Assembly: GCA_035527715.1 (NCBI GenBank)
Contig: DATKZY010000003.1
Location: 1 to 62,548, forward strand
Direction: 5' to 3'
Source: DSUN01 sp035527715
GTDB taxonomy: Bacteria > Planctomycetota > PUPC01 > DSUN01
DNA length: 62,548 bases
This document shows positions 16,320-26,299 of the stretch, one piece after another. Each line of letters begins with the position of its first letter. Position 1 is the first letter of the stretch. The translations under genes were made by a program, and so were the position numbers. The notes under the pieces were generated by a model. The model was given only the letters and a program-made list of their open reading frames with translations. It did not search any database and was not told where the DNA came from.

Positions 16320-17564
16320 ATGGCAAAGCGGAGAGCCGTGGTCACGGGGCTCGGGGTGGTGGCCCCCAACGGCACCGGCGTCGCCGAGTTCTGGAAGGCG
16401 ACGCTCGAGGGGAGGTCCGGCGTCCGCCTGGTCACAACGTTCGACGTCTCGCTGTTCGACTCCAAGATCGCCGGCACGGTGGAGGGGCTGGACCCGTTGG
16501 CGTTCCTGCCGCCGAACGTGGCGAGGAAGTCGGACCGCTTCGTGCACCTGGGCGTGGCCGCGGCCAGCGAGGCGCTGAAGGACAGCGGCCTCGATCTGGA
16601 GCGCGAGGACCGCACGCGCGCGGGGTGCATCATCGGCTCGGGCCTGGGCGGCATGCTCTTCCACGAGGAGCAGATCCTCGCGGGCTACGAGAAGGGCGCG
16701 CACCGGCTCAACCCGCTGTGCGTGCCGCGGGTCACGCCGAACGCCGTGGCCTCGCACATCGCCATCCAGCACGGGCTGCTGGGGCCGAACATGGTCGTCT
16801 CGACCGCCTGCGCCTCGGCCACACACGCCATCGGGGAGGCGATGAGGAAAATCCTGTACGGCGACGCCGACCTCATGGTGACCGGCGGGGTGGAGGCGCC
16901 ACTCACGCAATTCACGTTCGGGGCCTACGCGGCGATGAAGGTGCTCTCGAAGCGGAACGACGCGCCGCAGAAGGCCAGCCGCCCCTTCGACCGCGACCGC
17001 GACGGCTTCGTGCTGGCCGAGGGCGGCGCGGCGCTGGTCCTCGAGGACCTCGAGCACGCGCGCCGCCGCGGCGCACGCGTCTACGCGGAACTCGTGGGCT
17101 ACAGCGCCGCCTCGGGCGCCCACCACATGGTCATCCCCGACCCCACGGGCAGCGACGCCGCCCAGGCCATGAGCCTCGCCCTCCGCGATGCCGGCATCGG
17201 GCCGGCCGACGTGGATTACATCAACGCGCACGGCACCTCGACCCACGCCAACGACGTGGCCGAGACCAAGGCGATCAAGGACGTCTTCGGCGACTACGCC
17301 CGCCGAATCCCCATCTCCGCCACCAAGTCCGTCACCGGCCATGCCATCGGCGCCGCGGGCGGCATCGAGGCCGTCGCCTGCTGCCTCACCCTGGACCAAC
17401 AGGTCATCCACCCGACCACCAACCTGGAAAACCCCGACCCCGAGTGCGACCTCGACTACGTGCCAGGGGCCGCCCGGGAGGCGAGGGTGAACGTCGTCCT
17501 TTCCAACTCGTTCGGCTTCGGCAACGCCAATGCGTGCCTGGTATTCACGCGACTCGCGCTCTGA
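16320..17564 (+). CDS. fabF: Beta-ketoacyl-ACP synthase II (FabF/KAS II)
   Basis: 414-aa thiolase-fold ketosynthase, the usual FabF length, condensing malonyl-ACP with acyl-ACP in fatty-acid elongation. The full catalytic triad is visible: Cys164 (STACASATHA), His304 (NAHGTSTHAND) and His341 (SVTGHAIGAAGG), so this is an active KAS and not a chain-length factor. The ATG is chosen because MAKRRAVVTGLGVV is the family N-terminus; GGAG lies about 10 nt upstream. An ACP gene follows after 10 bp and overlaps the next gene, giving a three-gene operon. A dedicated secondary acyl pathway is possible, but housekeeping elongation is the simplest reading. Confidence 0.93.
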   Translation: MAKRRAVVTGLGVVAPNGTGVAEFWKATLEGRSGVRLVTTFDVSLFDSKIAGTVEGLDPLAFLPPNVARKSDRFVHLGVAAASEALKDSGLDLEREDRTRAGCIIGSGLGGMLFHEEQILAGYEKGAHRLNPLCVPRVTPNAVASHIAIQHGLLGPNMVVSTACASATHAIGEAMRKILYGDADLMVTGGVEAPLTQFTFGAYAAMKVLSKRNDAPQKASRPFDRDRDGFVLAEGGAALVLEDLEHARRRGARVYAELVGYSAASGAHHMVIPDPTGSDAAQAMSLALRDAGIGPADVDYINAHGTSTHANDVAETKAIKDVFGDYARRIPISATKSVTGHAIGAAGGIEAVACCLTLDQQVIHPTTNLENPDPECDLDYVPGAAREARVNVVLSNSFGFGNANACLVFTRLAL

Positions 17565-17574
17565 GGAGCCCTGA

Positions 17575-17847
17575 ATGGCCGACCCTGTCTCCGGGAGGAT
17601 AGAAGCCCTCCTGACTGGTAGCCTCAACATCCCGCAGGAGAAGATCCGCCCCGAGGCCGATCTCCGCCACGACCTGGGCCTCGACTCGTTCGCCGCGGTG
17701 GAGTTGGGCTACGCAATCGAAGAGGAGTTCGCGATCAAGGTCACCGACGAGGAACTGGCCAGCGTGAAGACCCTCGGCGACCTCGTCGCCGCGGTTCGCA
17801 GGAAGGTGCAGGGCACGACCCCCGAGGCCGCACCCGCTGCCCCATGA
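17575..17847 (+). CDS. acpP: Acyl carrier protein
   Basis: 90-aa acidic four-helix carrier protein. The phosphopantetheine attachment site is Ser38 in the DLGLDSFAAVEL motif, matching the conserved DSL signature. It should be modified by AcpS (5.5-5.9 kb) and elongated by FabF immediately upstream. The C-terminus carries an Ala/Pro tail (TPEAAPAAP) beyond the usual 77-80 residues. Its TGA overlaps the ATG of the pseudouridine synthase gene (ATGA), indicating translational coupling. Confidence 0.92.
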   Translation: MADPVSGRIEALLTGSLNIPQEKIRPEADLRHDLGLDSFAAVELGYAIEEEFAIKVTDEELASVKTLGDLVAAVRRKVQGTTPEAAPAAP

Positions 17848-18875
17848 AACGTCGCCGCGCCCACAGGAAACCCAGCGGCCCGCGACCGAAGGCCGCGGCC
17901 AAGGCGTCCGAAGCCCACGTCACCCGACACGTCCGCCTCACCCTCACCGCGCAGCCCGCCGTCCAACGCACCGACAACTTCCTCAGCCAACGCTACGGCG
18001 CGTTCTCCCGAGCCTTCTACCAGAAGCTGCTCAAGGCGGGCGGAGTGACCGTGAACGGCCACCCCGTCGCCGCCAGCCACCGCCTGCACAACGGCGATGT
18101 CGTCGAGTTCGACCTCCCCGTCCAGGCCCCCCGCATCATCCCCGCCCGGCCGATGGACCTCGACATCCTCTACGAGGACGCCGACCTCCTCGTCCTCAAC
18201 AAGCCCGCCGGCGTCATCTGCCACCCCGGGAAAAAGCTCACCGACGACACGCTCGCGAGTGGAATCATCCACCACGTCCACGGCGACCACCCCGCCCCGC
18301 ACAACCCCGGCATCGTCCACCGCCTCGACTACGACACCACCGGCGTCATGGCCACCGCCAAGACTGCCGCCGCACACGTCCACCTCTCCCGCCAGTTCGA
18401 GGCCCGCACGGTCCGCAAGGAGTACCTCGCCCTTGTCCGCGGCCGCATCGCCCGGCGCTTCGGCCAGATCGACGCGCCCATCGGCTACGCGCCCGAGCGA
18501 TACGGGCTGATGAGTGCCAAGCCCGACGCCCTCCGCCCCCGCCCTGCCCTGTCCGTCTACGAGGTCCGCGAGCGCTTCCGCGGCCACACCCTCGTCAGCG
18601 TCGTCCCCAAGTCCGGCCGCACCCACCAGATACGCGTCCACTTCGAGCACATCGGCCACCCCCTGATCGGCGAGCGCTACTACCGCGGCGGCCTGGCCCC
18701 CGACCCCCTCGAGGCCCTCATGCCCCGCCTCGCCCTCCACGCCTGGAAGCTCGCCGTCATCCACCCCACCACCCACAAGCCGGCAGAGTTCACCGCCCAA
18801 CCCCCCGCCGACTTCCAGGCCGCCCTCGACCACCTCCGCGCGACCGAGGCCGACCAGCCCTCTCCCCCGGGCTAA
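17844..18875 (+). CDS. RluA/RluD-family pseudouridine synthase
   Basis: 343 aa. A basic N-terminal extension (about 1-30) is followed by an S4 RNA-binding domain (about 40-95: TDNFLSQRYGAFSRAFYQKLLKAGGVTVNG) and the catalytic domain with the motif HRLDYDTTG, the nucleophilic Asp being residue 162. These enzymes isomerise specific uridines of 23S rRNA (or tRNA) to pseudouridine. LLVLNKPAG and GRTHQIRVH are further family motifs. Which position is modified cannot be read from sequence. Coupling to acpP by an ATGA overlap is unusual but may only reflect compact gene packing. Confidence 0.92.
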   Translation: MKRRRAHRKPSGPRPKAAAKASEAHVTRHVRLTLTAQPAVQRTDNFLSQRYGAFSRAFYQKLLKAGGVTVNGHPVAASHRLHNGDVVEFDLPVQAPRIIPARPMDLDILYEDADLLVLNKPAGVICHPGKKLTDDTLASGIIHHVHGDHPAPHNPGIVHRLDYDTTGVMATAKTAAAHVHLSRQFEARTVRKEYLALVRGRIARRFGQIDAPIGYAPERYGLMSAKPDALRPRPALSVYEVRERFRGHTLVSVVPKSGRTHQIRVHFEHIGHPLIGERYYRGGLAPDPLEALMPRLALHAWKLAVIHPTTHKPAEFTAQPPADFQAALDHLRATEADQPSPPG

Positions 18876-19081
18876 CCCCTCGCAGACCTTCAAGACTAGA
18901 GGCGATTACGGTGACGAGGACGAGGGCGACAAGACGGCCCAGGCGGGCGCCTTGACTTGCTTTCGGACGGTTCTCGCGGTACGCTTAGGGTGAGCACCGA
19001 GCCAGTTGCTCCCGCCCACAGGCAGACTCTCGCCCACGCCACGCTGCACCCCCTCGCCCCCAGACACGGGGACCTCACTCC

Positions 19082-20122
<1,041 letters not shown>

Positions 20123-20145
20123 TCCAGGGAAATGCGCAGCAGCGG

Positions 20146-23100
20146 TCAGTCCTGCCTCGCCACGGCGACAGGCACGGCCAGCTCGCCGACCACCTCGCCG
20201 TCCGAGAGGAGCTGCACGCAGACCCGGGCCTCCCGCGCAGGCGTCGAAGGCGGCGCCTGGACCGTCACGTCCACCCGGCCCTCGCCGGCCTGCTTCGGCG
20301 TTGCCTGCCACAGGGGCGGGCAGACGACACGGAGCGATTGGGCCGTCAGGGCTTTGCCCGCGAGTGAGAAAGACGCCGCACCGCCGGGGCCGACCGCGGC
20401 TGGAGCGGCGGCCAGCGACACCGCCGGGGCGCCCAGAGCCTTGGCAAGCGCCGCCTCCTTGCCGCCGTAGAACAGCAGGATCGGGTCCTCGGAAACCGTG
20501 GCCGAGACTCCGCCCGCCTTGCTGCTCCGCAGAGCGGTGCGCGCCCCGTCAATCTGCACGACCTGAAGGTCCGCCTCGCCCGGAACCGGCACGAGCACGT
20601 CCTCGCGCTTGCCGTCGAGCCACAGCACCTGGAGGCAGTTGCCCTCCTCGTCGCGGAACAGATAGGCCTGGACGCCGTTCGGATAGTGCGCCTCCTCGAC
20701 GAACTTCTTGGCGCAAATACCGTTGACCATGTTGTAGTAGACGATGGCGTCCAGCCGGGGGTTGTAGAGATCGTACTTGCAGTCGAACACGCAGTGAGCG
20801 TCGCCGAACTGGCCGCGGGCCTTGCCCTTCGGGTCGGGATACTGGATGGTGAACCAACTGACCGTAGCGCCCCCCTCGGCGAAGAAGACGGTGAGCTTCT
20901 TGACCATCTCGCGGGCCACGGCGAGCCGGGTCTGCCCCTGGCTGTTCAGGCCCAGCTCGGTCGAGTGGATCGGCTTGACCGCGCCGTATTTCTTCATCAG
21001 CTCGCGGTACTCGCGCATCGTGCGGCGGACGTTTGTGTAGTGCTCGTAGATGTGGAAGTCGTAGGAGTCGAGGCAGTTCTGGTATCCCGCCTTGAAGTAC
21101 TCCTCGTTCGGCTCTACCGACGTGCCGATCACGTGGATCTTCGGGTCGAATGCCTTGACGGTCTCGTAGATGGCCTTGTAGGCTCGGACGTTGTCGAGCA
21201 CCTTCTCGCCGGTGCCGTGGGGCTCGTTGCCCATGGCGATCATCGCCAGGCCGCGGGCGGCAAACTTCCCGAGGAAGTTCCGCATGCCCTTGCGGAGGGC
21301 CTCCTCGCTGTACTCGGCGAAGCCCTTCCGCTCGACCGAGCTGGCCGGCGTGCCGGTGACCCACTTCGCCCCCAGCTTGGCGCACAGGTCAATGCCCGGG
21401 CAGTGGGGCTCGTAGGGAGCCTTCGCCGACCACCCGCCCCACACGCCCATCAGGCGCAGCCCGAGCCGGTCGGCAAGGTGGAAGTAAACGGGGATGCGGC
21501 TATCCCAGTTGCGGATGGTGAAGGGCACACTTTCAGGGGTGTGCTCCCGAGCAACGGCGGGCGGCAGAATGGCCAGCCCGGTGTACTCGCGGGCCGGCTC
21601 CCCGCCCTCCTGGGGGATGGCCACGTGCAGCTCGTAGAACTTGCCCACGGCAAGCCGGTCCGCCGGGATGTCGATCTCGGCGGCGTAGATGAACAGATTG
21701 CCCTTGCGGGGGGCCCTCTGGAGGGCCGCCTCGCCCGCGGGCAACTGCTCGGCGCCCCAGTAGTCGCGCAGGGAGTAGCGGACGGACGCCTGCCGCAGCG
21801 GCTTCACGGCCTCGACCGTCACCTTCACCACAGTCTTGTCGCCGGGCAGGAACAAGTTGCCCACCGCCTCCGTCGCGAGCAGCACCCTCTCGATTCGCCG
21901 CTCGATTGCCTCCGTGCTCACGGGCGAGGCGGAGAGGTCGTCGAGCCAGAACGAGCCGTATGTCTTGTTGAGCTGCACGCGGACCCTCGCCTTGGATGTC
22001 CCCTGAGGAAGCGCGACCGAGGCCGAGGCCGCCCGCCAATCCTTGTCGCCGGTGCCGATGCCGACGGGGATCGTCGCCAGCACGCCGCCCGCGCGGTCGA
22101 GCGCCACCAGGGCGACCGCGCCGTGGTACGAGTTGTCGGGCGAGTGCAGCTTCGCCTTCCACGCATACTGCACGCACCACGTGCCCGGCGCCACGTCGAA
22201 GGCCGGGCTGGTCGCCCACGTCTCGGTCTCGAGCGCCTCCAGCGTGCGCTGGAGGAGCAGGGCCTTGCCCTTTCCCGCCTGGCCCGGGCCGCCGACCGCC
22301 ACCACGCCGGCGGCCTGCCAGCCCTTCTTCAGCACGTCGTCGGAATCGAACTGCTCGGCATAGGCCGCCGGCTTGACGCGCGCCTCTGCAACCACGTCCG
22401 CCCGCATGTCGGTGATGTACAGATCGGGCTTCTTCCCCTCGTGCGACTCGACGTTCAGCATCAGCTCGATGAGCTGCACGGAGTCGTGCCATTTCCCGTC
22501 GTTCGCCCCGCCCCAGTGCTCCCCGCCGGCAATCTGGGCGGGCACGATCTCCACGTCGTGCCACTTGCCGTCGGCTTGAAAGGGCAGGCGCTTCTGCTGG
22601 TGACACTGGCCTGTGCCATCTACCAGGCGGAGGCCGTACGAGCCGGTGGTCTCGGAGCGCACCCGCAGGTGGATGGCCTCCATGGCCTGCACGTCCAGTT
22701 GCGCGAAGGACTTCCGCACGCCCACGTAGGCCCCTCCGCCGGTGAAATCGGCGTGGAGGCGCATGGCGTTCTTGCCCGCCTCCGGCTGGTCGCGCACCAG
22801 GTCGAGGCCGCCCTTGGCGCCAGCGAACTCCTGCCCCAGGTTGAAGCCCCAGTCCAGCTCCCCCTCCTGAAGCATCTCGTCCAGCCGGATCGCCCTGTGG
22901 ACGGTCGTGGCCGCCTCGGCGCTCGGGTGGAAGAGCACGTCGCTGATCAGGATCGTGCCCTTCGTCGTGCCCATCGCCCGCGAGGCCAGGATAGCCAGGT
23001 TCGGCACGTCCTGGTGCGGCTTGTTGTGCTTCTTGCTGTCCTCGGCGCCGCCCCACGTCTCGTAGTTCGCAACGATGTCCAACGCCCCGGCGGCGGCCAT

Positions 23101-23523
23101 CTTCTTGAAGAACTCCTCCACGGGGAAGACAATGTGCTGCCAGCCGCCCTTCTCGTTGAGCTTGAGGTTGACCTGGTGCACCTTGTCCGCGTCGTCCGTA
23201 TAGCGGATTGGCAGCCGCTGGGAGCCGGCCGGGGAGTTCACCCAAAAGGACAGCGCCTTCACCCGCGTCTTCGGCAACGCTACCCAGGCCTGCACGTAGT
23301 TGCCGCCCTGGGTGAAGTCCCCGTGCAGGCTCAGCACCGGCTTGCCGCGGAACGGCTCTGTGGCCAGCTTCAGCTCGCCCCTGGCGCCGGGGAACTCGGG
23401 TCCGTTGCCGAACGTCCATCCCCCTGCCGGCTTGTCGGGATTGACAAGGGAAACCGGCTCTTGCCCGAGCGCCGGCGCGGCCAGTGCCAAGGCAACCACT
23501 GCAGTCAGCGCCATGGTTCGCAA
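20146..23523 (-). CDS. Large secreted clan GH-A type glycoside hydrolase with N-terminal beta domains
   Basis: 1,125 aa. The TTG at 23523 is preferred (GAGGAGA 7 nt upstream), giving the signal peptide RTMALTAVVALALAAPALG; the ATG at 23514 is the alternative. Two N-terminal beta-sandwich, CBM-like repeats (about 25-200 and 200-400) share the pattern FGNGPEFPGARGEL / LGQEFAGAKGGLDL. A third beta domain follows, then a TIM-barrel-like region. Likely acid/base Glu is in GNEPHG (about 765) and nucleophile Glu in HSTELGLNS (about 856), resembling GH39/GH5-type enzymes. The C-terminus is Ig-like. It probably degrades an extracellular polysaccharide; the substrate is unknown. The stop lies 23 bp from the converging sigma-54 activator gene. 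Confidence 0.75.
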   Translation of the reverse strand: MRTMALTAVVALALAAPALGQEPVSLVNPDKPAGGWTFGNGPEFPGARGELKLATEPFRGKPVLSLHGDFTQGGNYVQAWVALPKTRVKALSFWVNSPAGSQRLPIRYTDDADKVHQVNLKLNEKGGWQHIVFPVEEFFKKMAAAGALDIVANYETWGGAEDSKKHNKPHQDVPNLAILASRAMGTTKGTILISDVLFHPSAEAATTVHRAIRLDEMLQEGELDWGFNLGQEFAGAKGGLDLVRDQPEAGKNAMRLHADFTGGGAYVGVRKSFAQLDVQAMEAIHLRVRSETTGSYGLRLVDGTGQCHQQKRLPFQADGKWHDVEIVPAQIAGGEHWGGANDGKWHDSVQLIELMLNVESHEGKKPDLYITDMRADVVAEARVKPAAYAEQFDSDDVLKKGWQAAGVVAVGGPGQAGKGKALLLQRTLEALETETWATSPAFDVAPGTWCVQYAWKAKLHSPDNSYHGAVALVALDRAGGVLATIPVGIGTGDKDWRAASASVALPQGTSKARVRVQLNKTYGSFWLDDLSASPVSTEAIERRIERVLLATEAVGNLFLPGDKTVVKVTVEAVKPLRQASVRYSLRDYWGAEQLPAGEAALQRAPRKGNLFIYAAEIDIPADRLAVGKFYELHVAIPQEGGEPAREYTGLAILPPAVAREHTPESVPFTIRNWDSRIPVYFHLADRLGLRLMGVWGGWSAKAPYEPHCPGIDLCAKLGAKWVTGTPASSVERKGFAEYSEEALRKGMRNFLGKFAARGLAMIAMGNEPHGTGEKVLDNVRAYKAIYETVKAFDPKIHVIGTSVEPNEEYFKAGYQNCLDSYDFHIYEHYTNVRRTMREYRELMKKYGAVKPIHSTELGLNSQGQTRLAVAREMVKKLTVFFAEGGATVSWFTIQYPDPKGKARGQFGDAHCVFDCKYDLYNPRLDAIVYYNMVNGICAKKFVEEAHYPNGVQAYLFRDEEGNCLQVLWLDGKREDVLVPVPGEADLQVVQIDGARTALRSSKAGGVSATVSEDPILLFYGGKEAALAKALGAPAVSLAAAPAAVGPGGAASFSLAGKALTAQSLRVVCPPLWQATPKQAGEGRVDVTVQAPPSTPAREARVCVQLLSDGEVVGELAVPVAVARQD

Positions 23524-23620
23524 GACGGGTTCTCCTCGGTGCGTGGTCGTCGCCACCCGGGTGCATTGTAGTCGCTTGCCACCCCAGAGGCAAGCCGCTC
23601 GTGCCAGAGGGGAATCACAC

Positions 23621-23648
23621 TTGACATTCGCGCGCACCGTAGTATCCT
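23621..23648 (+). promoter_or_regulatory. Sigma-70 promoter of the tRNA gene
   Basis: A perfect TTGACA (23621-23626), 16-bp spacer and TATCCT (23643-23648), 20 bp before the tRNA 5' end. Confidence 0.7.
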
Positions 23649-23668
23649 GGATAGTGCTACGAGGCAAT

Positions 23669-23745
23669 GGGCCCTTAGCTCAGTTGGTCAGAGCAGCGGA
23701 CTCATAATCCGTCGGTCGTCCGTTCGAGTCGGACAGGGCCCACCA
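23669..23745 (+). tRNA. tRNA with anticodon CAT (tRNA-Ile2 or elongator tRNA-Met)
   Basis: 77 nt with CCA encoded. Acceptor stem GGGCCCT/AGGGCCC, D arm GCTC...GAGC, anticodon stem GCGGA/TCCGT with loop CTCATAA (anticodon CAT at 23703-23705), T arm GTCCG-TTCGAGT-CGGAC. The start GGGCCCTTAGCTCAG resembles bacterial tRNA-Ile2 (lysidine-modified C34, reading AUA) more than elongator Met; a TilS-identity check is needed to decide. It is not initiator tRNA, because the first acceptor pair is a normal G-C. Confidence 0.9.
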
Positions 23746-23752
23746 GCAAGAG

Positions 23753-23783
23753 GGGCAAGGACTTATGAACTAGGTCCTTGCCC
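23753..23783 (+). terminator. Hairpin after the tRNA
   Basis: GGGCAAGGAC (23753-23762) pairs perfectly with GTCCTTGCCC (23774-23783) over an 11-nt loop. There is only a short TT after it, so it is an imperfect intrinsic terminator. The following 23784-23987 contains no credible gene. Confidence 0.5.
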
Positions 23784-23993
23784 TTCAAGCATTTGTGGAA
23801 CGACTGCTGCGCCCTTCCCTCAGTTGCAGCAATTCGCTGGAAGAACGCCAAGATGCATCTCAGTGCCCCGAAAAGGGCACCAGGAGGGCACTGGGTTCCC
23901 GGGCGTCGTCCAAGCTTGACTCCCCAGCCCCTCCGCGCTACAAAGAACACATCCCCGACCCCGCGATAGCGCAATCCCCCTCGGAGCATGGCC

Positions 23994-24200
23994 ATGCCGT
24001 TGGTCGAGTGCCCAAGCTGCGGGCAAGGCGCTTCTGCCTGGGCCGATTCGTGTCCCCAGTGTGGCTGCAAGTTCACGACCCTCGCCCGGTGCGTCGCGTG
24101 GCTGTCGGCTATCCTGGCCGCTGTCTGGGTGGCGCTCGCCCTGACCTTCGGGGGGCTGTTCGCATGGCCATTCCGCTTCATCTGGGGGCTGTTGAGGTAG
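23994..24200 (+). CDS. Small zinc-ribbon membrane protein
   Basis: 68 aa. The N-terminal zinc ribbon has two CxxC pairs (CPSCG at about 6-10 and CPQCG at about 20-24), followed by one or two transmembrane segments (VAWLSAILAAVWVALALTFGG, then AWPFRFIWGLL). The ATG at 23994 is chosen over 23988 because GGAG then lies 7 nt upstream. The function is unknown; such proteins occur widely as short membrane-anchored ribbons. The next gene starts about 70 bp downstream on the same strand. Confidence 0.6.
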   Translation: MPLVECPSCGQGASAWADSCPQCGCKFTTLARCVAWLSAILAAVWVALALTFGGLFAWPFRFIWGLLR

Positions 24201-24273
24201 GGGAAACCATGCCCTACAGGGCTGGGCAGTCCATCTGGGGAACATCGTGGAGTCTGCCTTGAGGGGATTGACC

Positions 24274-24891
24274 ATGGGACGCCTTGCCTGCCTCCTCGTC
24301 TTGTCCGCCTTCGCCCTCTCAGGGCAATCCCCCAAGACACGCCCACCAGTCCGGGAAGGTGACAGAGCCTTCCTGATTGACCCTCTCAAGAGCGTTGGGC
24401 ACATCACGCCAATCTGCTCCGAGAGGGACCTGATTCGTATCTACGGCGCTCGAAACGTGCGGCGAGCCAACATCGAGCTGGGCGAGGGGGAGACGGAAGA
24501 GGGCACTGTCCTGTTCCCTGGCACCCCCAGTGCCGTCGAGATCCTGTGGAAGGGGGCCTTCAGCCATCCGACCTGCCTGACCATCTCATCGCCCGGCACC
24601 CCCTGGCGGACGAGTGAAGGGATCACGATTGGCACGACGGCGGAGCAACTCGGAAAGATCAACGGCTACCCCTTCAGGCTGACCGGCTTCTGCTGGGACT
24701 ACGAGGGGAGGAGCATCTCGTGGGGGAAGGGCAGGCTGCCCAAGCAGCTTCAACTGGACTTCAACCCAACGCAGAAGGTGTCCGAAGCCGATGACCGTGC
24801 CGTCATGGGTGATCGCATATTCAGTTCTGCCCACCCCGTGATGATCGAGAAGAAGCTCGTGGTGTGCTCGATCATCATCCGCTGGGACTGA
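24274..24891 (+). CDS. Hypothetical secreted protein
   Basis: 205 aa from an ATG with GAGGGG about 9 nt upstream, followed by a signal peptide (MGRLACLLVLSAFALSG). The mature part is a mixed alpha/beta domain with SVGHITPICSERDLIRIYG, a GTVLFPGTPSAVEILWK strand pair and a glycine-rich WRTSEGITIGTTAEQLGKING. I do not recognise a named family; the motif order suggests a small periplasmic enzyme inhibitor- or sensor-like fold, without firm support. It is encoded on the opposite strand to the converging PDZ protease, 79 bp away, and probably forms a unit with the preceding zinc-ribbon gene. Confidence 0.6.
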   Translation: MGRLACLLVLSAFALSGQSPKTRPPVREGDRAFLIDPLKSVGHITPICSERDLIRIYGARNVRRANIELGEGETEEGTVLFPGTPSAVEILWKGAFSHPTCLTISSPGTPWRTSEGITIGTTAEQLGKINGYPFRLTGFCWDYEGRSISWGKGRLPKQLQLDFNPTQKVSEADDRAVMGDRIFSSAHPVMIEKKLVVCSIIIRWD

Positions 24892-24970
24892 TACCCGGAC
24901 GGGCGCAGCAGGCAGAGGGTTGACACACAATGACAGCGGCGCAGAGCACCGGCAGGGCTGCCGCACGCCG

Positions 24971-25945
24971 CTACTCTTCAAGCCTTACGAGCGGAATCGT
25001 GACGATGCGGTGGGGTTTGTCGCCAGGGTCCAGTACCTGAAGCGTGACTTGGTCGCCCGGCTTCTTCGAGCGAACTGCGGCCATGACATCATCCACATAG
25101 ACCACGGGCTTGCCGTCAATGGCCGTGATGAGCGATTCCCTGGTCAGGCCCGCCTTGGCCACGGGGCCGTCCTTCACGGGTACGACCGTCAAGACCCCCG
25201 TCGTACCCTTGGGGAAGCGGGCGATGAACCCTTCGGATTGCGTCCACAGTTCGTCCAGTCGGGTTCCGAGCGTGGCGGCCTCCCGCGAGGCCCTCGTAGC
25301 CAGGAGTTGCCGGATCGCATCTGGGGGCGCGACCATCGCGATCCCTGCTGGGGCCTTGGGGCTGTTGAGGAATCCGCTCTGCACGCCGACGACCCGCCCG
25401 CCACAGTCCACCCAGCAGCCGCCCGAAGTGCCCTCGGGCGACGTGCCAGCCACGTAGAACACCTGGGTGTAGCATCCGATGGATGGGTTGTAGGAGTACG
25501 TCGGCTCGGCCAGCGATACGAAACCCGTAAGCAGCAACCGGTGGCGGAACACCGGATCGCCGAACAGGAGAACCTCGCTGGCTGGCGGGGGCACGCCTTC
25601 GGCAATCGGCAGCCAAGGGTACGGCTCGTCGCGGCTGGGCACGCGCAACAGGGCAATATCGTGGCCGAGGTCCACGGCCACGCGCTCGGCATTCAGGCGT
25701 CCACAAACAGGGGACACCACTTCGATACCGTCCTTCTTCCCCTTGACCATGTGAGCGGAGGTCACGACGAGGCCGTCGGGGGTGGCGAAGAAGCCCGAAC
25801 CCATGTGCCGACCATTCGCCAGGACGAACACGGACGCCCGGCGCACCCGCTCATAGAGCGATTGCCCGTCGAGACTGGGCCGCAGCGCGCAACCGCATGG
25901 CATGCACACGGCTGCGAGAACCACCACGCCGCGCACGATCCTCAT
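24971..25945 (-). CDS. Trypsin-like serine protease with PDZ domain (HtrA/DegP-like)
   Basis: 324 aa with AGGAGG 7 nt before the ATG. The signal sequence is MRIVRGVVVLAAVCMPCGCA; a Cys-rich end suggests a possible lipoprotein, though the lipobox is imperfect. The S1C protease domain has the full triad: His65 (VTSAHMV), Asp96 (GHDIALLRV), Ser174 (EGTSGGCW). A C-terminal PDZ domain (about 230-320: GVLTVVPVKDGPVAKAGL, AIDGKPV) binds unfolded or tagged C-termini. The role is expected to be periplasmic protein quality control. It is shorter than DegP (one PDZ) and closer in size to DegS-type proteins. Confidence 0.85.
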   Translation of the reverse strand: MRIVRGVVVLAAVCMPCGCALRPSLDGQSLYERVRRASVFVLANGRHMGSGFFATPDGLVVTSAHMVKGKKDGIEVVSPVCGRLNAERVAVDLGHDIALLRVPSRDEPYPWLPIAEGVPPPASEVLLFGDPVFRHRLLLTGFVSLAEPTYSYNPSIGCYTQVFYVAGTSPEGTSGGCWVDCGGRVVGVQSGFLNSPKAPAGIAMVAPPDAIRQLLATRASREAATLGTRLDELWTQSEGFIARFPKGTTGVLTVVPVKDGPVAKAGLTRESLITAIDGKPVVYVDDVMAAVRSKKPGDQVTLQVLDPGDKPHRIVTIPLVRLEE

Positions 25946-26085
25946 TCGGGCCTCCTGCCATCGGACATCAGGTTACCCGCTCGCCTGCGGGTCGGAGAAG
26001 CCGTGTCAACTCAATGTACCCATCGTACTCGCCATCGTGCCGCGTGGCAAGCGGCTCGCGCGGCATGCCATGAGGTGACGGCGTG

Positions 26086-26298
26086 CGTGAAGGCGTCCGG
26101 CACGCTCTCTGCGTATGCCCTGACCGTGGCGGGGTCTGGCAGCTTCACGCCCGAAGGGAACAGGCTCCAGAACCACTGGTCCACCTCGAGCGTGCCCACT
26201 AGCTTGGCGTACTCGGCAAGGTGTCTGTTGGGAAGGTCGCCTGCATCGGACGGGCAGATCAGCCCCTTCCAGGAATCGTACTTCCAGGAGCAGGCGCC
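26086..26298 (-). pseudogene. DUF72 protein remnant (N-terminal part)
   Basis: About 70 residues in one frame match the start of DUF72 TIM-barrel proteins: CSWKYDSWKG, LAEYAKLVGTLEVDQWFW, LPDPATVRAYAESVPDAF. It has no proper start, since its upstream side abuts the istB remnant on the other strand, and after DAFTH the family signal is lost. It is therefore a fragment left by rearrangement. Confidence 0.6.
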
Positions 26299-26299
26299 G

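Noticed and set aside
23669..23745. Initiator tRNA-fMet
   Set aside because: The first acceptor pair is a standard G-C pair; initiator tRNAs carry a mismatch there. Elongator Met or Ile2 remains open.
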